Of a stretch of 13,317 nucleotides of DNA, positions 7,194-13,317 are shown one piece after another. Below the pieces are notes generated by a model. That model searched no databases, was not told the DNA's origin, and worked only from the letters and a program-made list of their open reading frames with translations. The first letter of the stretch is position 1, and every line of letters begins with the position of its first letter. Made by a program: the position numbers and the translations under genes. Location of the stretch: contig MU631587.1 of the NCBI GenBank assembly GCA_026770615.1, forward strand, positions 159,971 through 173,287, read 5' to 3'. Source of the DNA: Pavlovales sp. CCMP2436 (Eukaryota; Haptophyta; Pavlovophyceae; Pavlovales).

Positions 7194-7541
7194 TGCCGTT
7201 CAAATATGACTTCTTGTCGAGTTTGGGGCGCTCCGAGTTGATCGGGGGACGGGAATCCCGCTCAATCAAATGTGTCTCTTATCAGGCTTTCCTTGGTGTG
7301 TAGGGGCATCTTTTTCTAATAAAATAATTTTATAAAAAAAATCATTACAAAGGAATAAAAAAACACCAAAATGATTCTCCATGGGCTCCCGTGCGACCAC
7401 CGGCCGTGCGCACACGAACGCACCGAACCCTGAAAGGAGTCATATTTGAGCGAGCGGGACTTCCGTGCCGCAATCATATCGGGGCGCTCTAAACTCGTCC
7501 CAAGCTCGCCCCAACCTTGTCCAGAAGTCATATTTGAACGG
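7194..7541. repeat. Diverged inverted repeat around an AT-rich centre
   Basis: The segment 7194-7285 matches the reverse complement of about 7431-7541. The outer 20 bases (GCCGTTCAAATATGACTTCT) are identical, followed by further blocks such as TTGGGGCG, TCCCGCTC and TCAAAT.TG.CTC with substitutions and an indel of about 18 bases. The centre (about 7300-7375) is AT-rich with poly-A and poly-T runs and no gene. It could be a decayed transposon, a foldback element or the terminal repeat region of the virus block. No ORF is called. Confidence 0.6.
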
Positions 7542-7578
7542 CGCGCCACCGGGCCGCAAAAGCCGCCAAGCCGCAAAG

Positions 7579-8170
7579 CCGCCGCAAAAGGCGCCTGGAC
7601 GCCCTTGGGACATAAATTAACCATACTCGTGCCACCGGGATCCACCGAGGTCGACCGGGATCCACCGACATCGCCACATACGCCAACATTCGCCAACATC
7701 CACCAACATCCACCGACATCCGCCAACATCGCACACATCGCACACATCGCACACATCACCGACATACGAGCCGACCGGCCGACCGGCCGACATGGCCTTT
7801 AACTGCTCAGTTGCTCTAAGGCATTTAACTGCTCAGTCGCTCTAAGGCCGACCTAAGGCCCACATGAACCGCCGCAAAAGCCGCCTAGACGCCCTTGGGA
7901 CATGTATTAACCATACTCGTGCTACCGGGATCCACCGAGGTCGACCGGGACCCACTTAGTCTAGGGGCGCGACCTAAGGCCCACATGGACCGCCGCAATA
8001 GCCGCCGGGAACCCCTTGGGACATTAATTGACCATACTCGTGCTACCGGGATCCACCTAGTCTAGGGGGGCGACCTAAGGCCGACCTAAGGCCTATAAAT
8101 ACCGCCGCAAAAGCCACCTAGACGCCCATGGGACATAAATTAACCATACTCGTGCTACCTGGACTCACAT
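7579..8170. repeat. Satellite-like repeat family, unit about 112-121 bp
   Basis: Copies start at 7579, 7869, 7990 and 8102. Each begins CCGCCGCAA(A/T)AG, then CCCTTGGGACAT or a variant, then ACCATACTCGTGCTACC and GGGATCCACC, usually followed by one or more GACCTAAGGCC motifs. Between the first and second copies are a CACATCG/CCAACATC microsatellite (about 7660-7760) and a 26-bp duplication containing TTTAACTGCTCAGT (7799-7848). A CCTATAAATACC at about 8092 resembles a TATA box, but nothing shows it is used. No protein-coding signal. Confidence 0.75.
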
Positions 8171-8442
8171 AGACCCACATAGACCCACTAGCCGTCTGAG
8201 ACAGACAGTGGCGGCCAACCATGTCTAACCAGATCCAGCCAGATCCACCAAAATCTACCAAATCTAACCAGATCCAGCCAGATCTACACAGATCCGAAAT
8301 GACGAGTATTAACCGACGATGCACGATAGAACGACCCTTCGACTTTGCACACTTTACGAAAGCATAAGATTCGGCGTGGACGAACGAGATTCCACCCACG
8401 AAACAGGAAATCTTGATTTTTCTGGGGGTCGTCGGATGAAAT
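8171..8442. other. Low-complexity repeat-edge region without genes
   Basis: Contains a perfect direct repeat TCTAACCAGATCCAGCCAGA at about 8224 and 8263 (period 39), and GACCCACATAGACCCAC-type short repeats just before it. The minus-strand ORF across it has no recognisable content. I see no gene. Confidence 0.5.
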
Positions 8443-8493
8443 TTAATTCATGTCCCGCCTCCGATGCTGCTTAGGTAGTATGGCTGTTGGGAA

Positions 8494-8775
8494 TATGGGC
8501 TCATACTGAGCGATGCTGTCCGTTGGGGTTATATGCTCATACCGCAGAAATGGTATAGCCGCTGGTGCCTCGATTTGGGCGATGCTGTCCGTTAGGGGTA
8601 TGGGCTCATACTGCATAGGTGGTATGGCCGCTGGTGCTTCGTTTTGGGCGATGCTGTCTGTTGGGGGTATGGGCTCATACTGCATAGGAGGTAGGCTGAT
8701 GGTTCCTTGTTTTGAGCGATGCTGTCCGTGGGGGTATGGGCTCGTATTGTATAGGTGGTATGGCTGCTGGTGCTG
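8494..8775 (-). repeat. 69-bp tandem repeats coding for a 23-residue unit
   Basis: The TATGGGCTCATACTG-type core recurs at about 8494, 8530, 8599, 8668 and 8735. Three spacings are 69, 69 and 67 bases, the first is a partial unit. Read on the minus strand, a unit is MQYEPIPPTDSIAQ followed by a short Glu/Ala/Pro/Ile linker (APAAIPP). The 67-base spacing breaks the frame. It appears to form the C-terminal tail of the degenerate retroelement ORF upstream, as the reading continues from KKLNQNTAPAAIPP at about 8770. Confidence 0.7.
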
Positions 8776-9439
8776 TGTTTTGATTCAGTTTCTTTGCTGC
8801 CCGCTCAGCTGTCTGGGCGGCCCACATGGCTACCTTAAACTTATACGCGTCGTATAGAGATATTGTCCTTGGTTGACGCCGCTTATGCTTCGATTGCCGC
8901 TTCGCGTGATTTGTGCATTCTGAGGCTATGGCGTAGGAGAGTGTAGTGTAAGTCGCCGGGCTTGGGTGCGTCACCGGTGTCGACGTCCTTCTTTCTAAGC
9001 TCTTCTTTGACACTGAATCCTACCCTTCCGGTGAAGTAGTCCGGTCGAGATATCATGTGTGTCGCCATTGATTTTGATTTGGCGGGTCCCAGGCTCGGAG
9101 ACAGTACCTTGCAGAGGGAGCGGTGGAGGTCGTGGCGGTGCTTTTCCGTAGACGAGCACTCGTGGTATAAGTGATGCTTTGTGTCTTGTGAGTTGAGTGC
9201 TTTGCATAGAGGGCAGGTGAGGCCCATTGTTTCGGACTTTCCGTCAATGGTAATTGTAGTGGTGGCCATTGCCGGGAATTCTGCTGCCCACTCGGTATTG
9301 TGGCGGTATGATCCGAGTATCAATCTGGCCATGTGTTTGGTGTACTTTTCCGTGGGTCGCTGTTGGCCTCTAACTCGTGGGAGGCGCAGAGCCGTCGTGC
9401 TTTCTTAAGGCCACATGGCTTCTACATTGGCCATTCTAC
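8776..9439 (-). pseudogene. Zinc-knuckle C-terminal part of a LINE-like ORF, frameshifted
   Basis: The frame read from about 9430 to 8883 carries KYTKHMARLILGSYRHNTEW, then CPLC followed by HHLYHEC, that is CX2C...HX4C, as in the C-terminal knuckle after RNase H in many non-LTR retrotransposon ORF2 proteins. A TAA at about 9407 lies within the upstream part of this frame. After a stop at 8883 the neighbouring frame continues with a helical segment (LYDAYKFKVAMWAAQTAERA) that leads into the 69-bp repeats. The pieces are in three frames and carry stops, so the copy is non-functional or mis-sequenced. Assignment to a non-LTR element rests on the RNase H plus knuckle order. Confidence 0.55.
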
Positions 9440-10291
9440 CTATGCCGGGACATGTTTGACGGGGCCTCTCTTCTCTAGGCGATCCCTCGCAACTCTGTCT
9501 ATTAGCGCATGGCGTGCTGCTCGTAGGTCGGATGTGATGATGTTTCCTGTCGCAGTGGCCGCTATTGCCCAGCAATGAGCCGTGAGCGTGTTTTTTGTGA
9601 GCTGTACTGTGGCGGCTTCTCTGTGTACTGCTACTGCCTTTGAGCCCCAGTCGCTCAATGCGTTCTGCACGAGCTTTATGACAGCCGGGGGTTGGAGGTT
9701 GGGAGGCAAATCAGCCTGGCTGCGTCAGTTGTCGCCTCGTGTGGAGATGAAGAGCCGGGTCACTTTCTTAAGCGCCTCTGCTGTCACTATTCTAGCTCTC
9801 GAGGCGTCATCGTGACGTACCGCTCCCAGGGTATGTAGAATTCTGGCTACTTCATCATCCGATTTGGTATGAGCCGCCGTGTGAGTCGCGTTCCTGTAGC
9901 GTCCGCGCGCCTCGTCACGTTGTTTGAGGCTGAGTATACGGTAGAAGTGAGGGTTTGCATCATAGTTCGTGGGATCCCTTAACCCGTGTGGTAGGGGGTC
10001 GCGGTCTAGGTGCCGTCTGTGCCAGTCTAGGCGTTTTACGCCTGTGTCATGGTCCCATCCGATGAATAGCTCTTGCTCGTGAGTCAGTGCTTGTAAGGCC
10101 AGTGTGACCGCATTGCATTCTGTGTTGACAACCGTTTGATCGCCTGAGAATGTGCAGGTGAGGATATGTGCCTCTGGGGCATGTGTCGAGCCGCGGATGT
10201 GGTGTGATGGGAGTACGTAAAAACACGCCGCACCGGCTGATCGAGCCTAGCCGTTTCCATCAGGTTTGATAAAGGAACCGTCGACCCCGAC
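9440..10291 (-). pseudogene. RNase H domain of a LINE-like retrotransposon ORF, with in-frame stops
   Basis: One minus-strand frame from about 10291 to 9440 stays in phase but has stops at 10249-10247 (TAG) and 9727-9725 (TGA), and ends at TAG 9442-9440. It opens with VGVDGSF, matching the first RNase H catalytic Asp (DGS). It then shows AGAACFYVLP, the second acidic motif NTECNAVTLALQAL (Glu), and IGWDHDTGVKRLDW (third Asp). Further on, HTAAHTKSDDEVARIL resembles the closing His/Asp segment. Beyond the TGA a helical region continues to a His/Arg-rich end. No reverse transcriptase lies upstream in the window: it may have been separated by the copia element that begins at about 10.3 kb. Many ordinary substitutions would be needed to restore function. 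Confidence 0.6.
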
Positions 10292-10322
10292 ATGTGGGGT
10301 GCACAATTGTGGTTTCTATCAG

Positions 10323-10350
10323 GAGCCCAAGTGTCCTCTCACTTGGGCTC
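10323..10350. repeat. 11-bp perfect hairpin in the copia leader
   Basis: GAGCCCAAGTG (10323-10333) pairs exactly with CACTTGGGCTC (10340-10350) across the loop TCCTCT. The stem is GC-balanced and would be stable in RNA. It could be part of the LTR or a polyadenylation or packaging structure. A rho-independent bacterial terminator is not implied. Confidence 0.7.
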
Positions 10351-10455
10351 TGTCTAACATCCTGATTGCCATCCTGACAACTATAGGAACTTGACACCCT
10401 TCCACAAGGGGTCCACAGAAAAGGCGGTTACGCCTGCTCGTTCCATTCTTAATGT

Positions 10456-10487
10456 AGCTCTCTAGCTCTCTCTCTCTCTCTCTAGCT
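10456..10487. repeat. CT microsatellite
   Basis: Runs of CT interrupted by TAG (GCTCTCTAGCTCTCTCTCTC and onward) in the untranslated leader of the copia element. A simple repeat with no coding value. Polypyrimidine tracts are common near promoters or initiators, but no function is shown. Confidence 0.8.
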
Positions 10488-10564
10488 GCCTTCGACGCTC
10501 ACGCGTCTCGGACTCCAATCCTCTCTTAGCTCGTGCTTGCGTTCAACACCGCTAGCCTCTCGAT

Positions 10565-11740
10565 ATGGTGGTCCTCCAGGCTTCGGAGTCCAGCGGCTCT
10601 TCCCGCCGCATGCAGCACTGCACCCTCAAGGATGCGCAGATGTTTCCGATCTGGCTTACGATGCTTATCATGATCCTGCAGTCGGACGACAAGATCGATC
10701 TGAGCTTTGTCTTTACTGTGCCCCTGCCTGGGGAGATCTTGGAGGGCAACCCCGTCGTCGTCCCGCTCGAGTACCCCGAGCCCAACGATGTCGACGACTC
10801 TGACAACCCGCTCTACCCTAAGGACGAGGTTGACCCGCTGTTCCTGAAGACGCTCAAGGACTACCAGAAGCGCTTGCTGTCCCAGGCCAAGACGATGGAC
10901 TACTTCACGCAGGCTATCAACCCGACAATCCTCAGCGCGGTGATGCACAAGGCCTACGCGACCAAAGTGGGCGGCGCCATCAGCTTCTCTGGGTTCTTCA
11001 GCTGCCTGCAGTCCCACTGCCTCGGCATGTCTGGCACGTCTCGCGCGGCGTGCATGCTGAACTTCATCTCGCTCGCGCGCCAGGCGCGTGAAACACCGCT
11101 ACAGTGGCTCGACCGCGTGCAGCGCTCCTTCAACTCTATCGCCCACCCTAAGCTTAAGCCGGAGGACATCTTCTTGCTTATCTCGCTCAAGGGACTCGGC
11201 CAGGAGTACGCTGCGCTTGTTCAGTCGACCATCAACGACCCTAACAACACGACGAAGCCTGCCATCGACGTGCTGCTCTCCCTCCGCGAGAGCCTCAACT
11301 CGATCACTCTCGTCAACGGCCCCGGCATCTCCGACACGCGCCTCAACCAGCGCGTGGACTACATCGGCGCCGGCACCGACGCGCGCATGGGTCGCGGAGG
11401 CGCACACGTCGGCCGCGGCGCGCGCGGCGGCGCGCGCAGCAGCAGCTCGCGCGGCCGCGGCGGGGCGAGAACACGCTCACCGCTTTCCGCAAGCCGAGCT
11501 GCTTCCAGTGCCGCGTGCGTGACCTCCCTTCTGAACACGACCCGCGCGAGTGCCCCAACTTTCTCATGCCGCGCTCGCAGTCGACTCACAACGGCTCCAA
11601 CGTCACGCAGCCCGCGCACAAGAAGTCGGTCAACATCGTGCAGGTCGCGCGCGACCCCTACTCTGCTCCCTTCAAGAACGCCTTCGCGATCAACACGGGC
11701 CCGTTCATCTACAACCCGCGCGTGGTGACCATCATCGGGC
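10565..11740 (+). pseudogene. gag: Copia-type Gag with zinc knuckle, one frameshift
   Basis: Capsid/nucleocapsid protein. ATG 10565 begins MVVLQASESS, and the mid-region about residues 170-250 (QWLDRVQRSFNSI, then EDIFLLISLKGLGQEYAALV) has the leucine-rich UBN2-type Gag pattern of copia elements. A basic Arg/Gly-rich tail (about 11385-11465, RGARGGARSSSSRGRGG) follows, as in many nucleocapsids. At a four-G run near 11463 the frame changes by one missing base and continues with FRKPSCFQC and a zinc knuckle C-x2-C-x8-H-x4-C (Cys 11500 and 11509, His 11536, Cys 11551), longer in its loop than the canonical CX2CX4HX4C. The knuckle frame runs on to about 11740. Without the frame change this would be about 390 residues, a normal Gag length. 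Confidence 0.75.
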
Positions 11741-12611
11741 GGTCTCGGTCAAGCCCGAGCAGCAGCTCGAGCCGCTCGACCTCTCGGCGGCGGAGCAGCT
11801 CAACTTTGATTCGTACTACCACGACGTCGTCATCGCGGCGGACTCCAACGACTTCGAGCCGCTCGACCTCATCGAGCCCGTGCCTTCTTCCCACGCCAAC
11901 GCGAACCCGTTCATGTCCAACGCCGACGCCAACCCGTTCGTGTCCATCGCCGACGCCAACTCGTTCGTGTTCCTTGCCGACGTCAAGCCAGCCTCCAAGA
12001 CCTTCAAGCTTCTCAGCCTGGCCAAGCTCTCGCTGCTCGTCGCGCTGCTCGTCGCGATCTACTTGCTCGCCTCGATCTACCTGCTCTCGGCCAAGCCGCA
12101 CAAGGTTGTCGCCAACGTCTTCGCTATCAACGCGCCAGCCGCCAAGTTTGGCTTGGCGACGATCACCATCCCGGCCGAGATCTCCAAGATTCAGAGCATG
12201 TTCGGCAAGGGCTACGACGACCCCATCGCGCAGATGGGCGACAACAGCTTGTGCGACTCTGGGTCCTTGCTTCACCTCGGCCCGATGGACTTCCTTCCAT
12301 TCCTGACTGACGTCGTCGCCACGACCACGCAGGCATCAGCTGCCAACGCTAGGATCATCAAGTGCAAGTACGTCGGAACATTGCATCTCGCCTACTGCAC
12401 GGTTGACAACACGCTGGCGATCGCAACGCTCAAGGACTTCAACGTCACTGACGACATCAAGGTCATGATTTTCAATGAGTCCGACTTGCTCTCGCAATGG
12501 AACACTGACCTCATCAACCTGTCTCGGCCGTCCAAGATCAACATCAACGGCCTCTCCCTCGACCTCCAGCAGGACCGCTACTTGATCACGGCGCAGGCAT
12601 CATCAAACTGA
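11741..12611 (+). pseudogene. Copia-type Pol segment: spacer with a membrane-like helix, then aspartic protease
   Basis: This frame begins near VSVKPEQQLEPLDLS after a one-base shift from the knuckle frame. It carries an acidic spacer, a short tandem repeat of a (N/D)AN(P/S)F(M/V) motif (about 11896-11970), and then a strongly hydrophobic stretch at about 12003-12100 (LLVALLVAIYLLASIYLLSA) that reads as a membrane helix. The protease follows with the catalytic CDSGSLLHL at about 12251-12277, comparable to the DSG(A/C)S.H motif of copia proteases, then the usual Ile/Leu/Val-rich body to a stop TGA at 12609-12611. The protease would cleave Gag-Pol. The membrane-like segment is unusual for the family. 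Confidence 0.65.
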
Positions 12612-13317
12612 AGAACATGTGCATCGAGCTCTCCGTCTTCAAGACGATGCCGGACGTCCTCGTCGCCCCCATCGCCATCGGCTCAGCTCCGCCGACGGCA
12701 GCCGTGCAGACGGACCACGCCGACTCAGAGACTTGCTCCGAGTGCTCGGCAAGCGCAGCCGCCCGCCTACTACCTCTCGATGACGGCTCCACCGCTATGA
12801 CGACAGACAAGCGCATACTACACGCTCACCTAGGACATGCTTCGACGCATACGATCAACTTGACGATCAAGGCCACGGACGGCCTCCTGACGACGCGCCG
12901 CCTCAAGCAGATCTGCCCGGCCTGCGTTGAGGGCAAGGCGACCAAGCTCCCCTTCGGCGACGCTCGGCACCAAATAGGCCACGTCTTCGACACCGTCTCC
13001 GTTGACATGATTGGCCCCATCATCTATCTGGAGTCCTTCCGTACGGATGACCCCGAGATGGGTTACTACTTCATCCCCTTCCTCGAGCAGAAGTCCAACT
13101 ACGGCTGGATCTACCGCCTCGAGAACCGCTCGCAGGCGCCCGACTTTCTCATCAAGTTTCTCGAGGACATCCAGCACTACACGGTCTCCTTCGGCTGCCT
13201 CATCCGGCAGTTTCGACTCGACGGCTCCAAAGAGTTTGACAGCTCGCGCTGGAACAACATCCTGCGCGACAACGGCATCGGCGGCTCCGAGATCACGCCT
13301 GCCCGCACGCCTGAGCT
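12593..13317 (+). CDS. Copia-type integrase, N-terminal zinc and catalytic core, partial
   Basis: The frame overlaps the protease end by one-base displacement (AGIIKLKNM at 12593) and stays open to the right edge, about 241 residues. At about 12817-12840 is the GAG-pre-integrase motif LHAHLGHAS, with CPAC then EGK about 12913, the HHCC zinc module. The catalytic core starts with FDTVSVDMIGP (Asp at 13004-13006), and the second Asp lies in RLDGSKEFDSS (Asp 13220-13222). The third acidic residue, expected in a NG.xER-type motif, would lie just past 13317. The window ends at NGIGGSEITPARTPE. Strand transfer of element DNA into chromosomes is the family role. No lesions within this frame. Confidence 0.75.

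Larger units (their letters stand above)
10292..10564 (+). other. Leader or 5' LTR region of the copia-type element
   Basis: The 270 bases between the RNase H remnant and the gag ATG contain no ORF. They hold a strong hairpin (10323-10350), a second small hairpin around GGCGGTTACGCC (about 10423) and a CT microsatellite. By position this should include the 5' LTR and primer-binding site of the downstream element. I could not fix LTR ends because the 3' LTR lies outside the window, and no clear tRNA-complementary site was seen. Confidence 0.4.
10565..13317 (+). mobile_element. Ty1/copia-type LTR retrotransposon, 5' part, truncated by the window
   Basis: The order gag, zinc knuckle, aspartic protease, GAG-pre-integrase zinc domain, integrase core is the copia order (integrase before reverse transcriptase). 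Reverse transcriptase, RNase H and the 3' LTR must lie beyond 13317. The coding pieces occupy successive frames, each change equivalent to one missing base (about 11465, 11740 and 12593). GC content and GC3 are high, matching the 39-837 gene, so the element is adapted to a GC-rich host. It lies next to the LINE-like remnant, possibly nested in it. Confidence 0.8.

Noticed and set aside
7008..7303. Plus-strand ORFs encoding Pro/Ser or Val/His/Arg repeats
   Set aside because: The content comes only from the 12-bp tandem repeat, with nothing else supporting a gene.
7316..7802. Cys/Met-rich and Pro-rich ORFs over the microsatellite
   Set aside because: Repetitive translations of CACATCG and CCAACATC repeats, present in several frames and both strands.
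7579..8170. CRISPR array
   Set aside because: Units are contiguous and over 100 bp with no uniform short repeat/unique spacer pattern, and the setting is eukaryotic.
10323..10350. Bacterial rho-independent terminator
   Set aside because: No U-run follows the hairpin and the neighbours are eukaryotic retroelements.
11088..12306. Long alternative frames and minus-strand ORFs in the copia region
   Set aside because: Ser/Arg/Thr-rich shadows of gag-pol caused by GC3 bias. The chosen frames have knuckle, protease and integrase motifs.
11460..12600. Programmed ribosomal frameshifting in gag-pol
   Set aside because: Three successive shifts of the same kind, one inside Gag before its knuckle, without a convincing slippery heptamer. 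Single-base indels fit better.

Overview
The window looks like a piece of a GC-rich eukaryotic (probably protist or microalgal) genome. It carries a decayed or poorly assembled polinton-like virus (PLV) block, repeat-rich DNA and two kinds of retroelement. The case for a eukaryotic host is the Ty1/copia-type gag-pol, a LINE-like RNase H/zinc-knuckle remnant, satellite-like repeats and the lack of bacterial operons. The exact host cannot be named. Helicase-associated (HA) repeats like those at 4.3-4.84 kb are, from general knowledge, often expanded in stramenopile algae, which is only a weak hint.

Layout. 1-38 is a poly-G run. 39-837 (minus) is a GC-rich reading frame, open to the left edge, of unknown function. 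A 17-bp-period duplication at 862-893 marks the change to less GC-rich viral DNA. 894-2652 (minus) holds an unknown ORF, an A32/FtsK-HerA-type packaging ATPase and a coiled-coil/proline-rich protein. 2675-2846 is a MITE-like inverted-repeat element with TA flanks, lying between the divergent viral arms. 2955-5979 (plus) holds a penton-like minor capsid gene, a small basic Gly/Ala/Arg-rich protein and a double-jelly-roll major capsid protein (MCP). The MCP is interrupted by about 560 bp of inverted HA-repeat DNA and by a small hairpin. 6152-6894 (minus) has two unknown ORFs convergent with the MCP. 6.9-8.44 kb is repeat DNA: a 12-bp tandem repeat, a diverged inverted repeat and a roughly 115-bp satellite. 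8.44-10.29 kb (minus) is the 3' part of a LINE-like ORF with a 23-residue tandem repeat tail. 10.29-13.317 kb (plus) is a copia-type element (gag, knuckle, protease, integrase) that runs off the right edge.

How the genes fit together. ATPase, penton and MCP are the virion morphogenesis module shared by PLVs, virophages and polintons. The ATPase would package DNA into a capsid built from MCP and penton. No DNA polymerase, viral integrase or maturation protease is visible, so this is a partial element.

Nearly every recognisable gene is broken by single-base frame changes, most of them equivalent to one missing base and several at homopolymers, plus a few in-frame stops. Because the same lesion type hits both the virus block and the copia element, residual long-read indel errors are a serious alternative to biological decay. 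The in-frame stops and inverted rearrangements are less easily explained that way. All family calls come from motif reading by eye.
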